Shown in pieces: positions 33,875 to 47,051 of a stretch of DNA of 64,000 bases (the stretch's first letter is position 1; every line of letters starts with the position of its first letter). Where the stretch lies: NCBI GenBank assembly GCA_034687125.1, contig JAQGBZ010000355.1:1-64000 (forward strand), read 5' to 3'. The position numbers were made by a program, and so were the translations under genes. Under the pieces are notes generated by a model, which was given only the letters and a program-made list of their open reading frames with translations, was not told where the DNA came from and did no database searches. This stretch comes from Neelides folsomi. Taxonomy: Eukaryota > Arthropoda > Collembola > Neelipleona > Neelidae.

Positions 33875-36800
33875 TTTAAATCCTTCCACGTGGAAGAGCC
33901 GTAGTCAACGAAAAAGACTCTTTTTCCCAGGTGCGATCCCTTTTCTAAAAAGTTCCGGACGGAGCCCTTCTTCCATTATGTCCCGGTTTGACCTTCTCGA
34001 AATGCTAAATAAGTTTAAAAATGAAGATTTCACTCATGTGCTCAGCCGGGAGTTTGTGGACGGACGGTGGAAGTCCGGCTGCGTCGTCGACATCGGAAAT
34101 CATCACCCCTTTTTTGGATCTAATGGGACTTCTGGATCCATACGTCTTGGTTCACATGTCTCTTGTCGCTATTTGAATCATTTCATTATTTTTACATCTG
34201 AGTTCAACAGAGTTCCCGTGAGGAAGGGAGGATGAAGCCATTTATCGAGTCACTTTTTTTTTTCTTCTTTTGTACACTTTAAGTCGTTAGGGAGAAAAGT
34301 ATAGAATTATGTTGGTGAGTGTTGTGGAAGCTTCCCAACATCCCCAGATAAACTATGATATACATTAAATAGAATGTAGATAATAATATTAAAGTAAGTA
34401 CATCACAGGAATTGTAGGCTGTACAACCAAGGGGTTCTCAACTCGCTTCTTATCACTCAATATCTCTTCAGATATCGAGGAGTGGGCACGAGTGTTAAGT
34501 ACATTTAGTCAATATAGCTCCTCCACAAGTTCAACATTGCCTTCGTACCTCGTACATCATAATTTTTGTACAATTAAATTACTCATGTTGCATACAAGAT
34601 AATAAAAGGTTCGCAGTCGCCGCAATTGTTTTGACTATATCTCTTTTTAATGTACTTCATCTCCTTTTCTTCACTGTCCTTTTAAATTCTTGTTTCGACT
34701 TTTAAAAGTCTCCTTATCGTAGTTCTCTTTCAGTTCTTTTTCGCCATATCGAATCTGATGTCATGTAATAGTGTATGTCTGTTGGCGTAATCGATTTACT
34801 TCCAGACCTCTTTAATCCCTTCACATTTCGATAATCTTTTTATCCTTTTCGGCATTTAGCTTATCATAATGTAAATATATTTTAGTATTTTTGTAATAAT
34901 TGTGAAGTTTCACGAGTCACGTAACTTTGATTCCTCAGGACTAATAATTTGTAATGTTGTAGCCGCTCTTTAATGTCATAAAATGCATTTTTAATAGGAT
35001 TTGTGCTAAATAATAGGTTGTAAAATTTGATGTTTTTTCCACAAATGGGATCATTTGAATGAAACAACAATGACTAGGTGTGAAGGTGTGCGGAGGGAAG
35101 GGGTCAAGTGTTCTATCAACCTTTTTTATAATACATAACTCGAATCATAAAAGATTCGACCCTCCTGACATTTAGTTGAGAAGCTGTCAATTGCACACCA
35201 AACTTCATCCACGCGTCTTTTCGTTGTTGACATTCAAGACGTTTCTTGTCTGTATTGAAATAATAAGAGAATTACGTTTGAGCCTCCACATCATCATAAT
35301 AATGTAATGAGAGATTTGATTAATATCATCAGTCTCGCTTTCACTTTTCTCCTTCAGCCAAATGGTCTCGTACTCTTTTAAAACATCTGCTCATTCTTCT
35401 TACACATTACCTAGCGTTTTTTATAATAAATATAGTATCTATATACTTAACACATATATTTACATGTGGAATGGCAGGTAACGTGCGTTCTGGTTCTTGA
35501 GAGTCCACCAGACAAAATAATTGTTATTGCGTATGAAATTCAACATTTCACTCAAAATGGTTTAGGAGCAAGACTATGGGATTATGTTATATGTGTTTAT
35601 TATATGTGTCCGTTACATTCTTGAACAATATTGAATAAGAGGTTTGAAAACCTGATTTTAATTAATTATACCAGAAGAATCTATGAGGCATTTTAGTATC
35701 AATCAATTACTTAATTAGGACTTTGTGGTCATATTAAATTCGGCCAAGGTTGAAAGAAGAGGCGAACATGAGATGTCAAGACGAACGCTTACTTTTTGTA
35801 TTTGATTTAGAAGAAGTTGAACAGATCAATTGAATTAAGCACGAGTTTCTCCTTAATAATGCGATTAGGAAATGATAAAAAAAGTTTTACATTTAGGTGA
35901 TTACCTTTACTTGAGTATCTAAGCTCAAAGCTACATTATTTAGGGATATATCAATGTTCCGTTTTCTACTCTTTATTGTTAGTAACATGAATCCTCGTAA
36001 TCAACATTACCTTTGTAAATCTCATTTGGGGAAGTTGGGATGAGCAAGAGGTTGGATGAATGGAATTTAATGAATTCTCCTTTCTACCTCGTAATGTCCA
36101 TTTTTGTTATCAATTCATATTCAATCTGATGCAACTTAAACACATTAATTGTTATTTGTAATAATAAATAATATATGTTTAACTAATAATAATCATTTTT
36201 ATTTTGTTTTATTATACAACCTTTACACACAGACAGACAGGATATTACATTTTGTGCCTCTAGTTGTTTCTAATTTTAAATATCTTAAAAAGAAAAAAAT
36301 GACATTTAAAAGCTAATAAAATAATACTGTGAAATACGTACACTTATAATGAGTTAATGAGTAATGTTATATTATACTAACTAGAATCTTTTACTACTTA
36401 TTTAAAAATAATTATAACTTATATTTAGTTTTCGTTGAGTTTGTAATTTCATATTTACTCTTTAGGATACATACACTTGTACTAAAGAGTTGTTTCTTAT
36501 GTAGTGTTAGAAAATAGTAAACTTTATACATTTCTTTTTACGTCTCTAAATGTAATATACATAATAAGTATGTATCGTGTATTAGAAGCTTTAACTTTTG
36601 TTAGGGGATTTATTCGGAGTGTAGGAAGGAGCAGCAACAAACAATAATAATAATCATAAAAAACCCTCACAAAGTAGTATGAAAAAGATGTAGTGGAAGG
36701 AGCCGTAGACCAATAAGTTTACTTTTAATCCTTGGCTCTAGAGACTCAAGTCGAGAGGTGTACATAGATAAGTATAGATGTAAGTTGAGAAAGTTGACAG

Positions 36801-39244
36801 AAGATTTCTTAGTTTTTTACCAAATACTGGCCGTGTACAAGTAGGGCGTGTGTAAATAGATTACTTTCCCTGAGAGTGGATTTCCGTTTTTATTGTTAGC
36901 CTCCGCCTCTGAGCAGCAGGAGTCACAATTGCTCAATCTCAACAATCAAATTGCGAATGATGCGTTGAAGAGTCACTCGGTCAGGAAGAGTGTGGTAGGA
37001 CTTGTATAATAATTTAAGTATTTCGACCATTTGCGTTTCCTCCCTCCATTAAATATCGTATTTTGTATCTTTTAATTGAATTAGGATGGGATACATGAAT
37101 CTTAATTAATGACTCGAAGGCATTTTGACATCTTTTCTCGTCGCTTATTCACTTTGTCCGTTTGGAATGAGGCATTTGCCTCTCTCGCATCTTCACATTT
37201 AATGGGTTAATTCTGGCTTGATCCGATTATTACATAAATTGTTAGCTTCCGCCTTACAATCCAAATACATAAATAATTATAATATAATGAAATTGTACAT
37301 ACAGATCTTGTATTATTAGATTATCTAATATGCTATCACATATTACAAATTTATATAACGTCGTTCAAAATACCTAAAAGTACACTATTTGAAATTTATA
37401 TTATAAAAAATACAGCTATAATAATTATACTTATTGTATAGAAAAGTTGCGTGTTTCAATTCATTGTTGAATAAAGTGAATTTATTATAACGTTAAATCA
37501 ATTGTTTGGTTAAATAACTAGAGGTTGAAAGCTTTGGACAGATGAAGTATCTGAGTGAGAATAAAAAAAAGTACCTCTAAAGAGAAATCATATGCAATCT
37601 ACAAGTTACAAAGATATAAAAACATTTAATCCATTTAATCAAATATAATAGATACATTGAATTTACATTAATATTAGGACTTATTCTATTAGTAAAATTA
37701 AAGTATTCTTGAAAAATCTATACGCGCTACTTGGATATGTAATAATGTAGACTCATCGGCTATAATGAGATTTGATGGAGTTTTCCTTAAGTCAATATTT
37801 TTACTTTGTGTGTGATTGTGATTAAGTGATTATACCAATAATAACAATAGGTTAGTAGGTTATAACAAATAAAAAAATAATGGTTTAAAAACATGCAAGA
37901 TTCGTAAGACAAATGTTATAAAACGAGAGTGAATATTTGATGTTAAGGTTAAAACTTAAAACCCAATAGTTCCAAAGATCTAAGGAGGAGGATTAAACTC
38001 TTGATTGTGAGAGAACAGTTTTCAGTTTGCGAATTAATTTCATTTTTTATGAATAATGCATATGAGAGATTATAATTGTCCCATAAATATTAATTTTACA
38101 ACATTGAATAGCGAAAGAGATAAAAACTCGATCTAATAAGAATAAAAAAATTTCTTCACAAAAGAAGATGTTATATCTTATCTATTATATTACTCTATAC
38201 ATAAAATATTGCCGAATATCCTGAACCGAAAGAATATGTCAAATGTTAATCTTTAGTGAAAAAATATGAATAAAAATAATTGAATTGACAATTTATTTCA
38301 TAGTTATTATTGTATAACCTTATAACTTTCTCATATCCACTCTGCTATATTGTATAATGTAATATGCTGACTTGTTGACAATGAGTGCGCATACATTGTT
38401 TGCAATTTGCAATGAATCCATTTATGTATACACCAATAAACCCAATCAGTTCATCAACACCATTAAAAATTGAATATCAATTGATGTACATTTAATGTGC
38501 TTCACAATCCAAAACACTTCTTTATCATCTAATGTAGCTTTGCTAAAATATACATTCTTTGACATATTTTCTCTTCCTTTAAGATAACAAAGAAACGCAG
38601 TTGCATTTTCAAGAACGCCGAATATGGTAAGTAATGCTAAAATTCGATAATCTTCGATTTTGAGCACTCTGTATTCTGTATGTATAAAATATTCATAAAT
38701 TCAGGATGATGACAATGTTGAGCTATGTAAAATATGGGCGGAAATTGAGCAAAAAAACTCCGAATTTCATCGTCAAATCAAACCACTTAAATGTTGATGC
38801 ATGTTGAATTTATTGGTAAAAAGTCATATCAGTTCATAAAATGAGGAGTATACATAAAACATTTACATATATTAAACCTCTATGTTCGGTAGATTACTGG
38901 AATAAAAAAAGGAGGAAATGAGGTAAAGAAAAAAAAGATGATTTTATTAAATAAGGAAATGATTACATTGCGGTTTCATCCAACACACAGATGACAATTT
39001 AATTTGATAGAATCATTGGGATCCAGCCACATGCATCTATAGATAAATATTTACATTATTTCCACAGAGCAGTTGAGGATCATGGAACTTAATATTTGCA
39101 TGCATGATCGTCGTTGTTCCAGGCTAACGGAGCGCGGAGGGCAAATTATACATTTCATCAAAATGTGTATTGGACTTAATGGAGAGAAGATTTCAGAAGC
39201 TGCAGCTGATGGAATTGGGTTGATGAGGTTGATAAGGGCAAAGG
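33875..39244. other. TGIF 3' region and AT-rich intergenic DNA
   Basis: The first 730 bases up to the AATAAA at 34601-34606 are the probable TGIF 3' UTR. Beyond this the sequence is strongly AT-rich with no convincing gene. A 73-codon minus-strand frame at 38446-38667 is hydrophobic-to-mixed in composition and unrecognised; it lacks partner exons and may be chance. Confidence 0.5.
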
Positions 39245-42200
39245 TCAGGACTTGATGGCGACGGAGAAGTATTGGCTCGGAGAGTAGGCAAACAGTTCAA
39301 AATCTTTTTTATACGCCTCATACAATTTCCTACTCAGGCTGATCGGGATGTGAGCAAAGTAAGAAAGATGATCACTACTGATGGAATTATTCCATCGGTC
39401 GAGGAGGCCAACGAGCTCTGAAAGTTCATCATTGCTCAAATAAGGGCCAAAAAAGTGTCGGATGAAGAAAGATGCCTCAAGACCGAGTTCTTCCACTTTC
39501 AACACGATGTCAAATGGGTCTTTGCATGGGAGGCATTCAAGGTGGATCGGTCGCCAGTGTTCATCGACGGAACTCAAATCTCCGGCCTTCGATACAAGAT
39601 ATTGGACGAATGAATGAAATTCGACGTTTTGGCCCACGTTCGCCTTCCTGAAATAAATATTCCCATTCTTCGCACATATTCACTCAATGAGGAAATTCCA
39701 CTAAAGGCCTGAGGAAGATAAAGGATTCCTTGCATTTTATTCTTGATCATATATGGGTCTATATGAACAGTCCTATAATCCGATTCGACTTTCCACAGAA
39801 CTCAACCCTTTGGATTTTAGTAAAACGCAAATAGCATTCACAAAATTTTATATTAAGAAAAATAATCCGTCGTTTGGCCCTCTTTAAGAGTCACTAGAAT
39901 ATATCTATTGTCATTCTCTATAGAACATTAATATCTGTATATTAGAAATAAAATAAATATTCTTAAGAAAAATATATGATATTTTTATTTGAATCAATCG
40001 TTTTTGTACATTTTATCCCCTTTTATTAATTCTAAACAACTTTTTTCTATTTTATAAGATTTTCCAAGATATCAAAACAAAATGTTCATTTCAGTGGTTT
40101 TATAACGTTTATCGACCTTTTGATTGTTCACAAGATTGATCGATTTTTGGTTGAAAAAATAATTAATTTCTATAATACAATCCAAGCTCAATTAGCTATT
40201 CGTGTATCGGATCCATTTTGGAATGAAAACGGCAGTGGTTCGTTCTGTCCCGTTCCTTAATTTCCTATAATAGTCATATTTTACTACATAGTACATAGGA
40301 ATCTATCAGATAAAATTCTGCGGACTCTACTCCCGTTTACAATATAAATACAAAATTGGCAAATGGGAAAACATTTTAGCATCCTCTGCATTTTATTAAC
40401 TGAGGACGAAGAGTCTGAAGTTTAGTCAAGTCAAGGATGTAAATAACAGCTTGGGAGCGTAGCGAAAGTATATTTATTCCTTTTTATAAATTTGACACAC
40501 TGAGGAATTGCATGGCTCGTAGATTTTATTGAAGATAAATATGAGGCGGATGAGGATATGAATCGGACTCCTTGTTTCTAATGTCCTCTATCGATTATAG
40601 GTTATCCATTTCTGCTGGCGAGATTAATATTTATAGGCTTGGAGATGGGCTCCAACAATCGCACTACCTCGTATGAATAAATACTCAGTGTTCCGTATAA
40701 AATGTACAAGATGAGATGTTCCTGTGTTATTGAGGTTGTTCTATATTTTACGAAATGGATTCGAAGATTTTCATACATGGGACTCTCATACTTGGAATTG
40801 AACTCTATTCAACTCACGATCATCTTGATAAGAGAAACAGTTAATGAAATCTCACCCGGGAATAGGAAATCTGTTCCGGATCTTCTCTCTGAGTGCCGAG
40901 TAGAAACTTCTTCCTTCCACGCGTTCCAGTTTGTCAATGAACCCTGACACGATCCTATTCGTTACAATATCATTATATTACTATATTTTTCATACATTTA
41001 TACTTTTATTTAAGTTAAAAAAATATTTTTCAGGTTGAGGAATATTAAATGCTTGAGATATCAGTAGATACACAATACTTTATATGCGTATACTAAAACT
41101 ACCCCATTAGTACAAGATTTTCTACATCAATCATTCTTATAAAAATGCTTTTTCTATATATTCTACTATATTGTATATTTTTTATAATAATAATATATTA
41201 TATAGGCTAAGATGAAATATTTTATCCTCGACTCGACATAAGCACTTATTGATTGATAAAGAGTCATATTTCTTTAGCATTTACAATATTAAGTTAATAC
41301 TAAAATAGCCTATTAAAAAGCATACTAATTTTTTTGTTATAAAATATCTTGAAATAAGAGCATGCTAAATGAAAGATTTCTATTGATCTAAAGCAATTAT
41401 TTTTCCTATAAAAAACTTAAATATGAGATCGTGAAGGTATTTATAAAAATAAGATTTTTCGTCATTTGTTGTAAGATTAAATATTGGATTAACCGATCAA
41501 ACGGATGCCTCACGACGAGGAGCTTTAATGACTTTGTAGATGGGCGCGGAAATGGCGGAATGTTGAGACGGAAACTCTTTGCGAGTTTGACAAACGTTAA
41601 CTTTCCGCTTTGAATCAGCCACTCAGTGTGGTTTGTCAAGGCTCCTCGGAGCTTTGCAAAAACGGACATCATTGCAGAAGATCCTGCTTTGAAGACGGGA
41701 CACCACCCTATCAACCTAGATCGATAAAACTTATTATCATTTTTATAGAAAACTACACGCATCATCTTTCACTTCAACATCACTCGAGTAAACAGCGTGA
41801 ATCGTAATTCGTAAGAGATCTACTATAAAAAGTAAGTGTATAAATTGGAAGTTAAAAGACTTTTAGATCAATAAATAAATGGAATCGTTAGATAAAGACA
41901 AGTTCAATTCAAAATTCCAATTAAGTAACATATACACCATAAAGAATAACAAACATTTCAAGGTCCAAATATGGTGTTTATATTAAATGTGTTATTTAAT
42001 AGAGTTAGCAAAAAAGAATGTATAAATTGTATTGCATCTTGAAGTCAAATGACTTTTGCTTCAGTCTATATAAGATGTTTATAGAATAATAAAATTTCCT
42101 ACAGTTTTTACTTATCTAACTATTATGTTATGGACTGATTTGATCGGTCAAGGGTAATGAAAATGAAACAAAAAACAGATCCTATTTCATTCAAACTTAT

Positions 42201-45200
42201 GTTGGACAAAAATATGAATTGTTTATAAGAAAATATTTAAGCTCTATATCTCTACTATGTATATAAATTGTCTATGATCTATGGTTGTAACATTGAACAA
42301 AATACTTGCACGTATTTTGCATTTCCTAATTTATCCTTCAACCTGGAGGCTTCAAAGCGATTTTTTTCTCTTTCGACATCAAGTATCGATCATAAACCCT
42401 TAATGGAAATTGGATTTCTTCGTGAGCATCAAATACACGAATTCACACATGAATGGATCAAACTACGAAAAATACTCCAGCCAATGTTTTGGCCCTTTAA
42501 TAGGAAATGCATTTTGATTCTTGATACAATACTCTACATTTACAAACTTGTACATTATCAAACGCTAATATCAACTAAAGTTAATTAAAAACATTCCTTA
42601 CAAATCATGTTTTGGTCGTAGGTGTTGAAGTTGAGCTTCTTTTTTAAATAAATGGTACATCCACAATTTCTTGCCTCCTACAATTTCTTCATTAGGAAAA
42701 TTTAAGCACAAGGATTTAATTCGAGCGTTCCGAGTTGAAATTCGAGTGAGGAGAGGAGAATTCAATGCTTCCTATATTGAATGGAGAAAGGTTAGAAGTC
42801 GAAGGTGGAAGAGTTAGATCAAATCAATAAGAGCCCGAGGAAGAAATATTCTATTTCCTTGCATCATCGCGTCATTCCTTATTAATCGTAAACTTCAATT
42901 TGTTCCCTCATTTAATTAGTATAACAATGTCGAATTATTTATTTTCCTCCCTTAAAGTTCTTTCTTATTGGTTTTATAGGCATTGAAGTTATATGAGTTA
43001 CATATAGGCGATTTCATCTGTCTTTTTCTTGTTTTACATATTGTTTCTTATAGACTTTAGAGTTTCTAACATTTTCGCAAGTTTAAGGGCTTGAATAATA
43101 CAAATTGTATAAGCTATTTAATATAGGAATACCTATACCTATTACATACAAATGCTTACAAGACTTACAAAATCATACGTCAAACTAGCCATTGGCAAAT
43201 TCCCGTACGTATATTATTTACAAACAGATATTATTAGATATTGTAAAAAAATACTACATGTTACTTAACATGGTATTTTCATGTATTTTTTTACATTGCA
43301 AAGTATTAAAATATGAAATATTATTTATCTTTTAAGTATCTTTATCACAATTTCTACCAATGCTATAATTGCTTATTCACTTCCGAACGAACTCCAATTG
43401 TAAAATATAACAAGAATAGGCTCGTTATGAACTTTAAATTGCAAAAGTGACTTTTTGCACTGTCAACAACAATAACATCAGGGAAAAACGCAAATTATCA
43501 TGAAGGAGTTGAGATAATATTTCTACCAGTAATATCAGCAATGCTATAATAATAATACATATTTATTTACTTAAAATCTCTATATCTATATTGGTGAGTT
43601 TAAAAATTACACGTCAAAGTTGTAGAATAGCGAAAGTAAAATAATAAAAGAAATAATAATAAATTTTTATTATCAAAGAAATTTAAATAGATTATTAAGG
43701 CCACAATACACCCAATCAAATTGGTCTTACATAGAATAGCCTATATTACAATATTATTAATTAAAATTAAAGTAAGTAGTGTAAACATATAAATATTATG
43801 TTAAGATTATTGATTATCGTATAAATATTTAAACGTGTTTTCTTCAAATTCGAATTTGTTGAAGTCCAGGAGGTTCCTATTTAGAGCTTCTTTTATCTGA
43901 TTCCATAATTTGGGACCATAAGAAATAAATGATAATGTAATTGCATTTATGCAAATAAGTTCAATATCGGGAAATCGGATGTGTCATCCATCTCTGAAAA
44001 GCCGCCAGCATTTTGCTATTTATATCTCATGAAACTCGCTAAATAGAGACGTACCATTACTGACACGAGTGCATGAAGTGAATATTATTGTATAATCCTA
44101 TAAGTATCATACTTTCATCTACAAGAATGTTATTTTAATTCTTATATGTAGCTTAAATGCATATATGTTAGTAGTATGCATTCGTTCGTATCTAGAGTAC
44201 ATACATATGCATACTTATGTATGTAACGTGGGTATGTGTAAGAACTATTCTGTCTCATAAGGTCCCCAACACGTCCAATCCCCAAATTTCCAACCTTGCC
44301 CTCCGACATTATCGAATTATCATTGAAGATAAAAAGTTTTAATTCCATGTGAAAGGACGCGAGGCAAAATAACTTTTTTAATAACTTTGTGAATAAAGTT
44401 TATATGCGCACCTTAAAAGCTCTCTCACTTCTCTGAGAGTGAGTAACAAGTTTGGTGCAGAACAACGAAGTTTGACTTAATTGACTTTGTAGGATATTTC
44501 CTTCAACTTTTAGAAATTTCACATTATTTAATAGTACGAGTATTACTCGTATGTGTATGTACATTACACACCATACCTTACATACAAATTGGAGCATTTA
44601 TTAAAAGACAATAAAACGATGTATTCCGTTAATATAAAATACCGACATGTAAATACATACCTACCTTATAATTACATATCTTACTTCTCGTGATTTGCTA
44701 ATCGTCTCCTATGTTAGCTCTTTAGATTTTTACCCTGAATAAAGTTAACATTCATATCTGCATGCATAAGTATATTAAAACTGTGCTTTCTGTCTCTAAG
44801 TAGGTAGCTATTAAATGCAAATCATACCTTTAAGGACTTTAAGCACAATGGCAAATTACCATGTTTTATATGAAGCTTTTATCTTTATAAATCACTCAAC
44901 ATTAAAAGTTTCTTGAAATTCGTTTCTAAATTATCTACTTAAGAAGCTGAGAATTAATCAAAAGATCAAATGAAAGGTTTTTAACAAGTTACTTCCTTGG
45001 AGGTTCGATTGGAGTCCTTGGGAAGAAATGGGCCATTGGAGTCATTTTGAAGAGACACAAGATTTGGTCGCAAAGTAATTGAAGAGGGTTGAAGTTGTCT
45101 TTGATCATCTCCTTTTCTCCAGACGAACCATAAGAGCAAGGTGATGAGGAGAATTACAAGAAATTGTAGACAGACAGTCTGTCGGACAACAATCGCCAAA

Positions 45201-45226
45201 ACTCGTTTGCTCCACCACAATCTCAT
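39245..45226 (-). CDS. Golgi carbohydrate sulfotransferase (sulfotransferase family 2, CHST11-like)
   Basis: Coding exons: 44993-45226, about 41494-41729, 40856-40954 and 39245-39647. Exon 1 encodes a type II membrane anchor: a short basic cytosolic end (MRLWWSKRVLAIVVRQ) and then a hydrophobic helix to residue 35. The second exon holds the PAPS 5'-phosphosulfate site, WCPVFKAGSSAMM, and the 3'-phosphate site, VVRHPFDR. The third gives FIDKLERVEGRSFY, and the last FHSFVQYLVSK, DEHWRPIHLEC and the family ending YKKDFELFAYSPSQYF. The last three exons join in exact phase. The 5' edge of the second exon is uncertain: the phase-0 acceptor used here (before 41729) is weak, and another small exon may lie in the 3.3-kb intron. 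This model gives 323 aa. Such enzymes sulfate glycosaminoglycan or glycoprotein sugars in the Golgi lumen; the acceptor sugar cannot be told. Confidence 0.85.
43807..43985 (-). mobile_element. Fossil 3' end of a non-LTR retrotransposon (LINE) reverse transcriptase
   Basis: Minus-strand frame ending with TAA at 43807-43809 reads RFPDIELICINAIT, then SYGPKLWNQIKEALNR, then LLDFNKFEFEENTFKYL. The order RFP..., N/A-I-S-x-x-G-P-K-L-W-N, I-K-x-A, then SLxxFKxxLKxYL is the conserved extreme C-terminus of many CR1/Jockey/L2-type LINE ORF2 proteins. Further upstream (to about 44090) the same frame is broken by stops, so this is a decayed, 5'-truncated copy inside the sulfotransferase first intron. The clade cannot be set from this short piece. 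Confidence 0.6.
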
Positions 45227-46796
45227 ATTGAAACATGAATTCCTTGATCAGAATCGCACACGTGGATACTCTAATTGTACTGCATTATATAAAACATTGT
45301 GTTCATTCTTTTAACATTATAAACAAATCATGAAATGTTTCGTCAATACCAAATATTCCAATACAAATTCCATCCTACAAAGAACATCAATTTAGGCTAA
45401 TTAATACAGTTAAAAAATACTATAATCTTTATATTGATTCCTATATGTATTCAATTCCACAAAAAGTATGCAGAATATTTTTTTAATATATTTTTAATAT
45501 ATTAATATATTTTTAATCAAGTTCATCATTTACTTTGAATATTGTATTCAATTAGATGAAAGCATAAATCATGAATAGTTATATTTTAGATATTTTAGTA
45601 TTTGTATTTTACGTATTATCGTTGACTACCTGTACATATATTTGATAATGCACCCTTTAAGACTTTAAGCTATACCTAATCAAATAAATAGAGAAATCAA
45701 TAAAACATTATTATAATTTAACAAGAGTGTGTACAGGTAGTGTATTATTTTGGATTTACAACATATTACATAGATAAAAGGATTTGTAGGAAATTCTAAA
45801 TAAATAAATACATAGTTCATTTAGCTAAGCTAATACCCATCGGGTTCATTGAACATTATTTTCAGCTTACGATGTAATGTTGTAAGTACATACAATTAAT
45901 TATAATAATTAGGTATTCAAGTTTTCATTTCTTGTAACTTATTGTGTTTACTCTCCTTTCAAATTTATTATATTCTCACTTTAATGACACTAAGGGCCAA
46001 AATAATGTGAATGAGATCCATTGAATGAAAACCGCAGCTTTACTTCTCACCAAAAATATATTTTATTCTTTTCTTTGTCTACTTTGAAGTTTATCCTACT
46101 TTTATCAACCAAAGCGCATCGACATTTCTCAAATAGTCCATCATATCCACTCCATAAAATATATTCCGTATGAGCTAAACAAATATAGCTCTTGTATTGT
46201 TACTTTGTTACAACCCACACACCATGTAATTTCAGTTCAAAGTTCCATATAGGGTCAATTTCTCAAACACAATCGCACGAGGTTCAACTGCTGGTTTCCG
46301 ACTCATAAGATTAAGGATTACTTCGATTGATAACTCATTTTTAAACATAGCTTCCGACACGAACGAAGAACATTTTGAGAGCAATAAAACTTTTTAATCC
46401 AATGATTTATGAGAAATGTTCTTTAATAAGAAACCTACTATCCACGGAGAAATTCTTTCCATTCATCGGCTAATGGCACTTCCTTTGATTATCTTCATTT
46501 ACTTCAATGCTCTAAAAGAAGACATTAGAAGTTCCAAAAGGATCCAAAGGTTAAATACAAATAGGATGAGTATCTTTATGTAGGTGAGAATTTTCCCAAT
46601 AGATTAAAATTCAATCCAGATTAAAGTCTTTTGTGAAAAAGGAAATTGTTCATATAATTAGCCCTAATTGTCTGTCTATTCTTTTATCGTTTAATATGCT
46701 TATATCACACAATGCGATTATTCTGATTATTAATAATTATAAGTGTGAGTTTATGTATAAGGGTGACCTTTAATTTTACAACACATTTACTAATTG

Positions 46797-47051
46797 TCAA
46801 TTTAACGTAAAGTTCACTAAAACCTTATAAACCAGACGATGCGGATTTTTGCCCTTTTGGTCAATCTGAAGGATTTTCTCAATCGTTCTCTTGTTCTTAT
46901 TAAGCAAAATCTTCGGAACTTTTAAATTACCCAGATGAACTTGGATAAAAATTAAGTTGGCGAGTTTGAAGCTTAATAAAATTGCCAGATAAGCACAAAA
47001 GAATTTCCACTTCCAAGTGTATGAAACCGATTGCTCCTCGGCTCGTCTCAT
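46797..47051 (-). CDS. Possible short type II membrane protein or orphan first exon
   Basis: An 84-codon frame starts at ATG 47051 with MRRAEEQSVSYTWKWK, followed by a hydrophobic helix (FFCAYLAILLSFKLANLIFI) and a basic tail. The layout copies the cytosolic end plus anchor of Golgi sulfotransferases. It lies 1.6 kb upstream of the sulfotransferase exon 1 on the same strand, so it could be an alternative first exon or a remnant of a duplicate. A donor-like GGTAAT follows residue 40 in phase 1. No homology is recognised, and a chance frame is quite possible. Confidence 0.25.
   Translation of the reverse strand: MRRAEEQSVSYTWKWKFFCAYLAILLSFKLANLIFIQVHLGNLKVPKILLNKNKRTIEKILQIDQKGKNPHRLVYKVLVNFTLN

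Noticed and set aside
38446-38667. 73-codon minus-strand frame
   Set aside because: Isolated in very AT-rich DNA with no partner exon or recognisable domain.
42268-42588. 106-codon plus-strand frame and an opposing charged minus-strand frame
   Set aside because: Neither shows splice-consistent edges to the sulfotransferase gene around it, and neither is recognised. It may be repeat-derived, but I cannot name a family.
44400-44597. Candidate missing sulfotransferase exon (ends AGAGAGCTTTTAAG before GTGCGC)
   Set aside because: The donor is reasonable, but no acceptor gives a frame compatible with both exon 1 (phase 0) and the catalytic exon.
45478-45520. TTTTTAATATA tandem-like tract
   Set aside because: Simple AT-rich low-complexity DNA, without a clean repeat unit.
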